Of a DNA stretch of 64,000 bases, positions 37,198-45,818 are shown piece after piece. Position 1 is the stretch's first letter, and every line of letters begins with the position of its first letter. The DNA lies in the NCBI GenBank assembly GCA_943367755.1, contig CALRKB020000019.1:13245-77244 (forward strand). Direction: 5' to 3'. Source of the DNA: PCC-6802 sp943367755 (lineage in GTDB: Bacteria > Cyanobacteriota > Cyanobacteriia > Pseudanabaenales > Pseudanabaenaceae). The position numbers were made by a program, and so were the translations under genes. The notes below the pieces were generated by a model. That model ran no database searches. It saw only the letters and a list, made by a program, of their open reading frames with translations, and was not told the DNA's origin.

Positions 37198-37475
37198 ATT
37201 GTTATCTCACTGAAGGTTGGTTAGTATTAAGAACCGTATTTTTGCTTTTACAGCCTGCTTATCTTTTATTGGTGTATGTTGTAGATGTCATGCTAAGTTA
37301 ATATTCTTGGTATTACTTTAACTCAGGTTCCTTGGTAAAAGTTGTATTAAGCTAGGGGGAATCTCTAAAGCTTAGAAACCTAAAATAAGGTTCATAGCCG
37401 CTGGCTGTTCATAGCTAAAGTGCCTGAGTGTATGAGCTGATAAAAACTAGATCTTGAATTTTAGCTAGTAGTTGA
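37198..37475. other. Intergenic region between divergent prfB and FHA gene
   Basis: 278 bases of AT-rich sequence between two genes pointing apart, so both promoters should lie here. I see no clear -10/-35 pair that I can defend and no conserved RNA element. Confidence 0.4.
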
Positions 37476-37820
37476 ATGAACGAGAAGCCCAATAGTCATA
37501 TCCTATTAATCTCTGATGCCAAGGGTAACAGGAAAATCCCGCTTGATGCTTTGAAATATACGATCGGGCGCGATGTCAGCAACAATATTCAGTTACATTC
37601 TCGGTTTGTATCGAGTCAGCATGCTCTGATTCTGCGGGTGCCAGCTTCAGAACCAGGCCAATACCTTTATCGTATCGTTGATGGCGACCTCTCTGGTAAG
37701 CCAAGCCTCAATGGCATCATCATTAATAATCAGCAAAGAGTATCTTCCTATGACCTGTGTCCTGGTGATACTGTTACGCTGGCACCTAATGTGAAACTGA
37801 CGTATTTGGCTAAAGAGTAG
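37476..37820 (+). CDS. Small FHA-domain protein
   Basis: 114 aa, essentially one forkhead-associated domain. It has the GRDVSNNIQLHSRFVSSQHA motif (Gly-Arg and Ser-x-x-His for phosphothreonine binding), with a Gly-Leu-Asn pair in KPSLNGIIINN in place of the usual NGT loop. Such stand-alone FHA proteins often bind a Ser/Thr kinase product. Two kinase/FHA genes lie within 6 kb, but on the other strand. An 85-bp gap precedes the DUF1825 gene. Confidence 0.88.
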   Translation: MNEKPNSHILLISDAKGNRKIPLDALKYTIGRDVSNNIQLHSRFVSSQHALILRVPASEPGQYLYRIVDGDLSGKPSLNGIIINNQQRVSSYDLCPGDTVTLAPNVKLTYLAKE

Positions 37821-37905
37821 TAGGGATATCACCACTCGGCACAAGTAGATAACCTGCGGGCTCAGGAGTAAGATAATCTTGGTAAGTCTAACTTGAGTAG
37901 TTGAT

Positions 37906-38220
37906 ATGGGATTTTTCGACTCTGAGATTGTGCAACAGGAAGCGCGTAACTTGTTTCAGGATTATCAGTCACTCATGGAACTAGGTGCGGGCTATGGTAA
38001 GTTTGATCGCGAGGGCAAAAAGCTATTCATCGAAAAGATGGAAGAAATGATGGATCGCTATCGTATCTTTATGAAGCGGTTTGAGTTATCCGATGATTTT
38101 ATGGCGCAGATGACCATGAAGCAGCTCCAAACTCAAATTGGCAATTTTGGGATTACACCCCAGCAAATGTTTGAACAGATGAACGTGACGTTAGAGCGCA
38201 TGAAAGGCGAGTTGAATTGA
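37906..38220 (+). CDS. DUF1825 family protein
   Basis: 104 aa conserved cyanobacterial protein (MGFFDSEIVQQEARNLFQDY start). It is all helical in appearance and rich in Met, Glu and Gln, with a charged pair of helices (about 5-25 and 40-60). DUF1825 members are found in nearly all cyanobacteria and have no assigned function. It is probably cytoplasmic, with no signal peptide. It ends 11 bp before the convergent comF gene. Confidence 0.88.
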   Translation: MGFFDSEIVQQEARNLFQDYQSLMELGAGYGKFDREGKKLFIEKMEEMMDRYRIFMKRFELSDDFMAQMTMKQLQTQIGNFGITPQQMFEQMNVTLERMKGELN

Positions 38221-38231
38221 TTGCTCTTGTG

Positions 38232-38921
38232 CTAAACACCAAATTTTGGCTTTGCCAACACTACTACAGCGCGGACATTAATACCTGAGGTTTTGAGAGC
38301 GGCGATCGCCTCATGCACTGTTGCCCCCGAAGTATAGATATCATCTAGTAAAATTACTGTCTTACTCAACTCTGAGACTTGCCCTACCGCAAAAGCCCGC
38401 TCTAGATTGCTCTCCCGTTCTTGCTTGCTTTTAGTCTGAATTTGGGGCTTAGTATTTTTAATCCGGCTCAAGGCATGGGGAAAGCATCTGCAGCCAACTT
38501 CCAGGCAAAAGCTGCGGGCCAGTATTTCCGCTTGATTAAAGCCGCGCTCTTGTAGCCTTTGGGCGTGGAGGGGAATCGGAATTACACTGAGTCTATTGCA
38601 ACTGTTAAAGATACGCTGAGCTACAACATCTTGCCGCCATGCTTCTCCCATCCTCATACCTAGCAGTGTTGCAATATCGTGATGATGATCGTACTTGCAG
38701 GCAGCGATCGCGCGTTTGAGTGCGCCATCATAAACACCCCAGCTAAATAGCATGGGTGCGTCATGGGAGGCTAGGGGTTGATGAAATTGGGGATAGCGAC
38801 AGCTATTGATTTGGCGATTGCAGTCTAAGCAAATGCGATCGGTTGTGGAGCGTTGGCATAGCAGGCATTTTGACTGGAGAAAGCCATCTAAAAACTTGTC
38901 CCAATTTAGCCTTTGCCACAC
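38232..38921 (-). CDS. ComF family phosphoribosyltransferase-like protein
   Basis: 229 aa with a GTG start at 38921. The N-terminal zinc-finger-like part has two CxxC pairs (CLLCQ and CLDC). The C-terminal phosphoribosyltransferase domain (about 110-225) holds VILLDDIYTSGATVHEA, the PRPP-binding loop, and an upstream QERGFNQAEILAR segment. ComF proteins are linked to DNA uptake for natural transformation in other bacteria, but the biochemical role is unclear. Neighbours give no hint of a competence operon here. Confidence 0.9.
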   Translation of the reverse strand: MWQRLNWDKFLDGFLQSKCLLCQRSTTDRICLDCNRQINSCRYPQFHQPLASHDAPMLFSWGVYDGALKRAIAACKYDHHHDIATLLGMRMGEAWRQDVVAQRIFNSCNRLSVIPIPLHAQRLQERGFNQAEILARSFCLEVGCRCFPHALSRIKNTKPQIQTKSKQERESNLERAFAVGQVSELSKTVILLDDIYTSGATVHEAIAALKTSGINVRAVVVLAKPKFGV

Positions 38922-38939
38922 TGGTATTACCTTATTTAG

Positions 38940-39539
38940 TTAATTTGTCGGCTTATCGCTAACGCGGTTAAGAAGCCAGAGCGAGGAAAATAGGTTAACA
39001 AAATGAGCCAGGATCGTCAGGATACAGGCCTGCACAACCAGCATGTCGATTGGCTGTACAGAAATAATCTGATTAAATCCCCCTGTTTGTGGGGTCAAAG
39101 ATTTAATTGTGAGCGCCCCAACAATAGCATTGGCTCCAATCAGCGTAATTGGCATGCCTGTCAAACTAACAATCGCCCCCATTTTTAACAATTGTACCGT
39201 TTGCACTTTTGATGGCTTTTCCCCATTGCCCCTTAGCTTCTGAGCTAACCGCGTATAGCGAAAGCTCCAAAAGGCACTGAAGTAAACTATCAAAAGCCCA
39301 ATTACAGTAAAAATAATACCCATACCTATCCCAGGACTACTGGGAACAATTCCGCCAGTAGGCGAACTGGCAACTCGGTTCGCAAAGGGGATAGTTGCGA
39401 TTAGGATGATACTGGCAATAATTGCCAAGACTAGTTGCGACCAGAAACTGCCCCAGCCCCATTTTCGTAAGGCAAGAATAATCCGCAGCACATTGGGTGA
39501 AGGCGAACCGGCATCTGATTCTTTTAGCTCTTTTGTCAT
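38940..39539 (-). CDS. DUF3611 family membrane protein
   Basis: 199 aa with four predicted transmembrane helices (about 30-55, 75-100, 120-150, 165-190). The pattern WGSFWSQLVLAIIASIIL and later FWSFRYTRLAQKLRG fits the DUF3611 family, which is shared by cyanobacteria and plastids and, as I recall it, includes the plant Tic21/PIC1 protein. The plant protein is tied to chloroplast import or iron transport. Function in cyanobacteria is not known to me. It is 18 bp upstream of comF on the same strand. Confidence 0.75.
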   Translation of the reverse strand: MTKELKESDAGSPSPNVLRIILALRKWGWGSFWSQLVLAIIASIILIATIPFANRVASSPTGGIVPSSPGIGMGIIFTVIGLLIVYFSAFWSFRYTRLAQKLRGNGEKPSKVQTVQLLKMGAIVSLTGMPITLIGANAIVGALTIKSLTPQTGGFNQIISVQPIDMLVVQACILTILAHFVNLFSSLWLLNRVSDKPTN

Positions 39540-39586
39540 GAAATTTTTACTTTAGGACTGGGGGCGGCTAGCTAGTAATATTCGAT

Positions 39587-40234
39587 CTAGCAGTATTTGG
39601 ATACATCTTCGCCACAATCATCGGCAAGATAGCTCATGGCACGAAAACGCAATCCGACCAACTGATCGTACAACGGATTGATTTGACACATTGCAGGTAT
39701 ATGGATAATTTTGCGCCCAAACAAACGTACATCCCGCTCAAACGGGCATTGGGAAGGGATCGCCTTACAGAAAAATCTAGCTAGCCGACGATCGCGAATA
39801 TCCATGTGATCCAACCACTCTCGCACTGGATTGAGCAGATCGGGATGATGCTCTTTATTGGGGGAAGATTTTATCTTTTCACGTAGGTCATTTATGGCTT
39901 TGATCTCTTGCCCGAGTGCTTGGCAAAATTGCTGGATCAAATCATCTTCTGCTTGGGTGTACATGCCATCTACCATGGCGATCGCCACCGCAGTACGCAG
40001 AAAATTTTGTCCTATATCAGGATCTTTACCAAGAGCATCTGCCAGTTCGGACGGACTAATAGGCTTCAGTTCTTTGAGGTTGACATTGCTGCTCAATTCT
40101 GAACTTTGGATCAGCTCTTGCAGCAGATCTTGTTCGCTCTTGCTAAAGTCGCTATCTGCCCAGGCAACACTTAATAGCCCCCTCAACCAAGCGGAAACCT
40201 GCACTTGAGAGTAAGGCATGTGACTAGTAGTCAT
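39587..40234 (-). CDS. TerB-like + Mo-dependent nitrogenase C-terminal-like protein
   Basis: 215 aa. The N-terminal half (about 1-115) resembles TerB/DjlA helical domains (GLLSVAWADSDFSKSEQDLL and AIAMVDGMYTQAEDDLI). The C-terminal half (about 130-215) matches the cyanobacterial domain called Mo-dependent nitrogenase C-terminal: REWLDHMDIRDRRLARFFC, PSQCPFERDVRLFG and IPAMCQINPLYDQL, with conserved cysteines. Despite that family name the protein has no nitrogenase core, and the domain occurs in non-fixing strains. Metal binding by the cysteines is possible, function unknown. Confidence 0.82.
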   Translation of the reverse strand: MTTSHMPYSQVQVSAWLRGLLSVAWADSDFSKSEQDLLQELIQSSELSSNVNLKELKPISPSELADALGKDPDIGQNFLRTAVAIAMVDGMYTQAEDDLIQQFCQALGQEIKAINDLREKIKSSPNKEHHPDLLNPVREWLDHMDIRDRRLARFFCKAIPSQCPFERDVRLFGRKIIHIPAMCQINPLYDQLVGLRFRAMSYLADDCGEDVSKYC

Positions 40235-40393
40235 AACATTTCAGTCTCAACGCTGATTACATAATAGTTCGTATTCTCAAGTTTGTAATAATCTCAAGTA
40301 GCGATCGCTCAATTTGAGTGCTTGTAGCATAGACTCAAGAAATAAGTTTTGATGTTGCATTGCACCTTGCTAGTTTTACCCGCCTAAAAAGTC

Positions 40394-42343
40394 ATGTCTC
40401 AAACCCTTAAAGTTTCATCTGGTTGGCTCAGAAGAGTTAAGTTAGCCTTAGAACGCCATTTCAGCACGCAGAAAGCATTCGCAACAGAGTTGGGGCTATC
40501 TACCCGCAGAGTTAGCGACTTTTTTAATGGCAGGCCCATTGACGCTGAAAGTTTTAAGCGCATATGTCAAAAGCTAGAACTGGAGTGGCAAAAAGTGGCA
40601 AAGGTATCGGCAAAAGCATTAGAGTTGATGCCTATGGATGCTGAAGTGAAATCTTCTGAAACCTTTACCACAGCATCAAACACAACATCAAACACAACAT
40701 TACCAGAGGAAATAGCAGCCGTGCCGCAGGGTGGGGCAAGTATCCCTCGACTAGCATCCCACTTATTTAAGAACTTTAATGCCCCTGGCCATGTCGATAC
40801 CCTACCGCGCAAAAAATTTGTGCCTGTGAGCAACGTAGCTCTGCCTGTTGATATGGATGATGACGACAAGGACGATGACGAGGAAGTGACTGACTCTGCC
40901 CAACCTATGGCATCAGTTGCTTTCGTTGACGAGGATGCGACTGATTCTGCCCAACCGATGACATCAGTTGATTTTGTTGAGCCAAACTCTAATTTAAATA
41001 GCAATGTTGAGGACGCGATCGCTGCTGCCAGACAACCAGAAGATCCGCTTGATGCGCTCAAAGCTGTCTTAAATGAGCTGAGGGCAGAAAAAGAACCTGT
41101 TGCTCCAGTGCCGTTACCAGCAGAGTCCTTTAAAGCTAAGACTCTAGATCGTATTAGCGATCGCAACGAGAACGACATCAAAATACCGAAAGCACCTTTA
41201 GTACAACTAGAGGCATTAGAGAATACTGAGGATGAGGATGAGGTTTTGAGTGACCTGGCAGATTCTGCCCCAGATAGCTTCAGCGATGAGGTAACAGCTA
41301 TTACTCTGAAGGTGATCGTTCCTCAGCCAACACGCGAAGCAGAAGACACCAAGGCATTACTCAAGTTGTATCGCGATGCCTGTGCGATCGGGGATTGGGA
41401 TACAGCATCTGAGGTAATTAGATATGCAGATTGGCACTACCTAAAAGAAATAGGCGAGCTACAGCTGATTCTGGAACTGCACGAACAATTACTGCCTAGC
41501 AATTGGCGTAGCGGTGGACGTAAGGTCAGCGATCTCTATCGACACTGGCAAATTCTACATAATAGTGGCGGGACTTGTTATTATCTGGGTGATTTCGCCG
41601 CCGCTATAGAGTTGTATGAAACGGCGCTTGCCCTCATCCCCCAACTGGATCGCCCCGATCTAGAGTTGACCGTGCTCTATGGCCTGGGACTTGCCAATCA
41701 AGCATTGGGCCAAGACCAAACTGCGATCAAATATTTTCAGCAGTATCTGATGCGAGCAATTGAACAACAGGACGATCAGGCGCAAACAACGGCGCTCTGT
41801 AACTTGGGAAATATCTACTATGCTCTACGGCAGTATCGTACCGCAATTAGCTATTACCTTAAGTTTCTCAGTGCAATGACGCAGAGCGATTTCGTCCCAA
41901 ATGCCTTTGGCCGCCTTGTCAGCGAAATTAATATTTTAGGTAATCTTGGTAGTGCTTATTACAAATTGGGTGACTATCAAGCTGCCATCAACTATCAGCA
42001 AAGATATCTAGAAATTGCCAAAGACTCAGGTCATCGGGAAAGAGAGGCGATCGCACTGATTAGCCTGGGATTTGCCTATAGTGCTTTAGGACTGGAACAA
42101 ACTGCACTTGAGCATCAACAGCAAGCGCTCAACCTGGCGCGCCAGCTTCGCAATCACCGTTTACAGGTATCAGCACTCAAGGGACTGGGGCATAGCTATC
42201 GCGATCTAGCTAACTACCGCATGGCGATCTCTTGCTATCAACAATCGCTAGAAATTGCTCAACAAATTGGCGATCGCGACGCACAGGTGCAAGCCATGTA
42301 TAGTTTGCGCAAATTGCACGGCACGCTATTGAGGGCAAACTAA
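40394..42343 (+). CDS. HTH-TPR protein with acidic linker
   Basis: 649 aa. The N-terminus (about 10-70) is a helix-turn-helix-like domain (RHFSTQKAFATELGLSTRRV, then SDFFNGRPIDAESFKRICQKLEL). It closely resembles the domain fused to NB-ARC/NACHT ATPases in cyanobacteria. A low-complexity, very acidic linker (about 90-310) contains a 51-bp tandem duplication. The C-terminal half (about 330-645) holds at least six tetratricopeptide repeats of the kinesin-light-chain/Rapsyn-like type (ALGQDQTAIKYFQQYLMRAI, YRTAISYYLKFLSAM and others). No ATPase is present. It may be a scaffold or a regulator of a partner; function unknown. Confidence 0.82.
   Translation: MSQTLKVSSGWLRRVKLALERHFSTQKAFATELGLSTRRVSDFFNGRPIDAESFKRICQKLELEWQKVAKVSAKALELMPMDAEVKSSETFTTASNTTSNTTLPEEIAAVPQGGASIPRLASHLFKNFNAPGHVDTLPRKKFVPVSNVALPVDMDDDDKDDDEEVTDSAQPMASVAFVDEDATDSAQPMTSVDFVEPNSNLNSNVEDAIAAARQPEDPLDALKAVLNELRAEKEPVAPVPLPAESFKAKTLDRISDRNENDIKIPKAPLVQLEALENTEDEDEVLSDLADSAPDSFSDEVTAITLKVIVPQPTREAEDTKALLKLYRDACAIGDWDTASEVIRYADWHYLKEIGELQLILELHEQLLPSNWRSGGRKVSDLYRHWQILHNSGGTCYYLGDFAAAIELYETALALIPQLDRPDLELTVLYGLGLANQALGQDQTAIKYFQQYLMRAIEQQDDQAQTTALCNLGNIYYALRQYRTAISYYLKFLSAMTQSDFVPNAFGRLVSEINILGNLGSAYYKLGDYQAAINYQQRYLEIAKDSGHREREAIALISLGFAYSALGLEQTALEHQQQALNLARQLRNHRLQVSALKGLGHSYRDLANYRMAISCYQQSLEIAQQIGDRDAQVQAMYSLRKLHGTLLRAN
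40880..40981 (+). repeat. Two-copy 51-bp in-frame tandem repeat
   Basis: Units 40880-40930 and 40931-40981 encode the closely similar 17-residue units EEVTDSAQPMASVAFVD and EDATDSAQPMTSVDFVE, so the acidic linker of the HTH-TPR protein has expanded by one unit. Confidence 0.85.
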
Positions 42344-42428
42344 CCCCCCTCTACAAGATTTTTTGCGCAGCCGTGAACTTATTTGACCGCTTCGCGTCAC
42401 TAGCGCAGTGGTTGACTGACAAACATTA

Positions 42429-42485
42429 GGGAAACTGCAAGCTATCTAACTATTTAAGTTTGGTAGGGAAGTCTTGCAGTTTTCC
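42429..42485 (+). other. Imperfect inverted repeat upstream of first RTX gene
   Basis: GGAAACTGCAAG at 42429-42441 pairs with CTTGCAGTTTTCC (one bulge) at 42473-42485 across a 31-base loop. There is no T-run. It could be part of the leader RNA of the following gene or a weak terminator for the HTH-TPR gene. Confidence 0.4.
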
Positions 42486-42533
42486 AGAGATATCAGCTAA
42501 CCTATCTAAGCTAATTTCAGGAGTTTCAAAGTT

Positions 42534-43193
42534 ATGGCAGTTTTTCTAGATTTAACAGAAAATCCCGATAATCGTACTTTTTCCCCAGGTGAGTTAATAG
42601 GCAAATCGGTACGTGGTTTAGGTGGTGCCGATACGATTAATGGCGCGATCGATGCGGAGGAAATGAATGGGAACAGAGGGAATGACTCTGTTAGTGGTGG
42701 GGGCGGCAACGATACCCTTTTAGGTGGTCAAGACAACGATACGGTTAATGGTAATGACGGCAACGATGTCCTCAATGGCAATAATGCCGATGACTTCGTA
42801 TTCGGTAATACCGGCGATGACATTGTGCGTGGCGGCCAAGGCAACGATCAGATATTTGCAGGTGATGGAGACGATTTTCTCTATGGTGACTTCGGCACGA
42901 ATACTCTTACTGGAGGTAATGGCAACGATGTCTTTGTACTGAGGACTGACACGGCTGTAGCTAATCCCTCATTTGCAGATGTAATTAACGACTTTGGCAA
43001 TGGTGCCGATCTGATCGGGCTTACCGGCAGTACAACTGAAGCTGATATTTCTTTAGTTGCTGGTGGTGGAAGTCTACCCTTTACTAATGCTGACACCTTG
43101 ATTAGATTGGGAACAGGAGGAGATTTCTTAGGTGTAGTTCTAAATACTGCCCCTGGAGCGATCGCAGGTCGATTCACAACCGCGCCAGGCTGA
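42534..43193 (+). CDS. RTX (hemolysin-type calcium-binding repeat) protein
   Basis: 219 aa, ATG with AGGAG upstream. Residues about 30-135 are about eight tandem GGxGxDxLx nonapeptide repeats (GGGGNDTLLGGQDNDTV, GNDGNDVLNGNNADDFVFG), which bind calcium in a beta-roll and are the hallmark of type I-secreted proteins. There is no N-terminal signal peptide, consistent with a C-terminal secretion signal. No catalytic domain is visible. It is the first of three RTX genes in a row and the least like the other two. The 43223 hairpin ends its transcript. Confidence 0.88.
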   Translation: MAVFLDLTENPDNRTFSPGELIGKSVRGLGGADTINGAIDAEEMNGNRGNDSVSGGGGNDTLLGGQDNDTVNGNDGNDVLNGNNADDFVFGNTGDDIVRGGQGNDQIFAGDGDDFLYGDFGTNTLTGGNGNDVFVLRTDTAVANPSFADVINDFGNGADLIGLTGSTTEADISLVAGGGSLPFTNADTLIRLGTGGDFLGVVLNTAPGAIAGRFTTAPG

Positions 43194-43222
43194 TAATTTA
43201 GGATTGGATTTATAAGATTTTG

Positions 43223-43259
43223 GTGAGGCTGTGCCACGCTTAGCGTGGCACAGCCTCAC
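43223..43259. terminator. Long-stem hairpin after first RTX gene
   Basis: Seventeen-bp perfect inverted repeat (GTGAGGCTGTGCCACGC with its complement) around a 3-base loop, 30 bp after the stop. It is followed by TTCTTAT, so it is a probable intrinsic terminator or an RNA-stability hairpin. Confidence 0.8.
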
Positions 43260-43969
43260 TTCTTATTGAGATGCAAATCGCTACAAAGCATTAGGGATAT
43301 AAGTTGACTCACTAATCTAATAACACTATTGATAGAATAGAGGTAGCTTCAGATAAGTATATTTCTCTCTGGAGCTAGGTTTAGAGCTTTTCCTACAAAA
43401 AACGAGGAAATGATTCTCTCACTTCTTGGCATGTAATGCATATGTAAAATGGGGTGGCAGTACCTGTTTATATCTGCTCTTTGGAACTAGTGAAATACTA
43501 CTACAGGTAGCGTTATCGGGTAGAGCGAAATATTGAGGGCATATAAATGCCTGAGGGCGACAGGGTGGTCAGAAGTAGTCCCCCTTGGCAAAAATATCTT
43601 TAAAATTGAAGTTTTAGAATTGCATGTAGCGTAATTGCAGATAGCATTTCTGAGAACTAGGGGGAAAGAGCAACTGTTCTACCGTTCTGCTGATGGCAAG
43701 TCGCGTACATACGACGTTCAGAATAAAGAACAGAATTGAGCCGAGCTATTCAGCAATTCAGAAGTAAGTGTCAGTAGGCATAGCAATTCTCGTGTGGGGT
43801 GAGAGTTTGGGTTCGGACTAGCGATCGTGATCGCTATTCTGAAGGAAGAGGATTGAGCTTGTTGCAGCTTTACTTGGCGATGTCTACTTTTGGACTGAGA
43901 GATTGGGGATTGAAGAGAAGGGCAAGGTCTTTTTGAGTCTAGAACTTGCAAACAAGAGAGGAAAATAAT
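43260..43969. other. Long intergenic region before the duplicated RTX genes
   Basis: About 700 bases with no gene I can defend. A 34-codon plus-strand frame ending at about 43738 (reading GKEQLFYRSADGKSRTYDVQ) lacks a start and may be a decayed gene tail. The last 40 bases match the leader of the second RTX copy (TCTAGAACTTG and a GAGAGGAAAA ribosome site), so the promoter and leader are probably in the right half. Confidence 0.4.
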
Positions 43970-45436
43970 ATGGCTACTTTTTTAGGAACCCCTGCCAACG
44001 ATAGTTACACGGCAACTCCTGAGGGTGATGATGCCAGAGGTTTGGGCGGTAACGATACTCTCATTGGTAACAGTGGTCAGGATACGTTGAATGGTAATTT
44101 TGACAATGACTTGCTGCTCGCTGACAGTAGTGCCTCAACAGCTGGCGGCAATGATAGCCTCTTCGGAGGTCAAGGTAATGACACGATAGTTGGTGCGAGA
44201 TTTGGGTTTAGCGGCGATGTACTACTTGGCAACCGTCATAATGACTTGCTAATTGCTTCTACCAACGGTGGTAATACACTATTTGGCGGGCAGGCTGAAG
44301 ACACGCTGTATGGAAGTCTCAGTGGCAGCAACATCATGAATGGTGATATTGGCAATGATGTGTTGATTGCTGGTCTGGGTGGCGATCGCATGCTGGGCGG
44401 TGAAGGTAACGACACCCTGGTTGGCGGTGCTGGCAGTGAAAATATGTTTGGAGGAAGTGGTTCCGATGAGTTCCAATTCTTCAGTGCAGTACCCAACGAT
44501 CTGTCTATGTTTACAGGACCAGAGCAAGTGGTAAGGAGCAGAGGTGGGTTTGGTGGTGGTGACACTATCTTTGACTTCAGTACTGGTGACAGAATCGCTA
44601 TCAGTCAACTAGATCGCGATGCCAGAGTCAGCATGACGACAAACGCCGCAGGCGCGGCAGAAATTACCATTGCTGGTACTGCTAGCAGCGGGCAACCTGC
44701 CAATAATACGATTACGGTGGTGGGTTTAACTAAGGATCAACTTTTGAATCCTGGTGCGCAGTTACTAGCGATTAATGGTAGCTTCATCACTGCTGTTGAT
44801 ACGGTTACCACAGGTAATACATCCGTCTTCACCGTAGGTGGTACTCCAGGTGGCATCAATGGCAAGAGTTTAGTGGGTAGTCCCATTGCTGATTCATTCT
44901 CACCTATTGCAGGTGTGGCAACAACAGCGAACGGCATCCTACTGCAAACCACAGTTAACGACGATACGCTCACTGGCAATGCTGGCAATGACTTTATGGA
45001 TGGCGGTGCTGGTAACGACAGCATTAATGGTGGCGATGGTGCCGACATTCTAATCGGTAATACTGGTGCAGATCGACTCACGGGTGGTGCCGATGGCGAT
45101 CTGTTCAGGTTTGTTAACTTCACACCTGGTGAAATTGATGTGCTTACTGACTATAACTTCCCACAAGGCGATCGGATCCAAATTAGTGCTGCGGCTTTTG
45201 GCGGCTCGTTAATAGCTGGTGGGCCATTTGGTTTCCAAAATGTTCCAGGTGCTCTAGAAGGAGTCAATGCCTTAACTCCAATTGGGACTTCTACCATTGG
45301 CTACGATAACGACAACGGCGGTCTCTACTTCGATCGCGATGGTGCTGGGTTGGGCACAACTTTCGTAAGATTCGCTCAACTTTCACCAGTACCTGTTGGT
45401 GCACCTGTCTTTGGTGCCTATGACATCATTGCTTAG
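43970..45436 (+). CDS. RTX calcium-binding protein, copy A
   Basis: 488 aa from the ATG at 43970 (GAGAGGAAAATAAT upstream). The upstream frame to 43946 is non-ATG. Two RTX blocks (about 20-150 and 325-375) of GGxGxDxLx repeats flank a unique 150-residue spacer with LSMFTGPEQVVRSRGGFGGG and VGLTKDQLLNPGAQLLAIN. The C-terminal part (GLYFDRDGAGLGTTFVRFAQL) resembles the end of other cyanobacterial extracellular calcium proteins. No enzymatic domain or N-terminal signal is visible; type I secretion is likely. The next gene is a near copy. Confidence 0.9.
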   Translation: MATFLGTPANDSYTATPEGDDARGLGGNDTLIGNSGQDTLNGNFDNDLLLADSSASTAGGNDSLFGGQGNDTIVGARFGFSGDVLLGNRHNDLLIASTNGGNTLFGGQAEDTLYGSLSGSNIMNGDIGNDVLIAGLGGDRMLGGEGNDTLVGGAGSENMFGGSGSDEFQFFSAVPNDLSMFTGPEQVVRSRGGFGGGDTIFDFSTGDRIAISQLDRDARVSMTTNAAGAAEITIAGTASSGQPANNTITVVGLTKDQLLNPGAQLLAINGSFITAVDTVTTGNTSVFTVGGTPGGINGKSLVGSPIADSFSPIAGVATTANGILLQTTVNDDTLTGNAGNDFMDGGAGNDSINGGDGADILIGNTGADRLTGGADGDLFRFVNFTPGEIDVLTDYNFPQGDRIQISAAAFGGSLIAGGPFGFQNVPGALEGVNALTPIGTSTIGYDNDNGGLYFDRDGAGLGTTFVRFAQLSPVPVGAPVFGAYDIIA

Positions 45437-45475
45437 CACATCACTACTGCTGGGTAGATAATAAGTAGATAGAGA

Positions 45476-45506
45476 GTAGGGAAGGCACTGCCTTCCCTAC
45501 TTTTTT
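45476..45506 (+). terminator. Intrinsic terminator after RTX copy A
   Basis: Stem GTAGGGAAGGCA/TGCCTTCCCTAC (12 bp) with a 1-base loop that opens to 3 or more, followed by TTTTTTG. Confidence 0.92.
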
Positions 45507-45818
45507 GTGAAGCATTTGAACCGAAGTAGCAGTGCGATCGCCGTCACACTTCAGAAGCAAAACGATCGCAGGTTAGAGGCTGCTGCGATCGCATGCTCAC
45601 CTCTTAAAAGCGCATACAGTAAGTTCATACAGAAATAGACAACGCGGTGAGTTCTCAAACAAGCAGTTAGCGATTGAAATCAAATTCACGCTTTTGAGCT
45701 TACAGACTCACTTTAGGACATCCACTTCTCACCTGAATTTCACAGTACAGGATTTGGATAGGGCGGCAAGGTCGTTGTAAATCTAGAACTTGAAACAAAA
45801 GGAAAGAGGAAAATCAAA
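45507..45818. other. Promoter region of RTX copy B
   Basis: 312 bases with HIP1-like octamers near the left end and no gene. The final 45 bases repeat the leader of copy A (GGCAAGGTC, TCTAGAACTTG, GGAAAGAGGAAAA ribosome site), so the duplication covered the 5' untranslated region as well. Confidence 0.6.

Noticed and set aside
43260..43740. Short plus-strand frame reading GKEQLFYRSADGKSRTYDVQ in the gap before RTX copy A
   Set aside because: No start codon and no recognised family. Kept only as a note in the intergenic entry.
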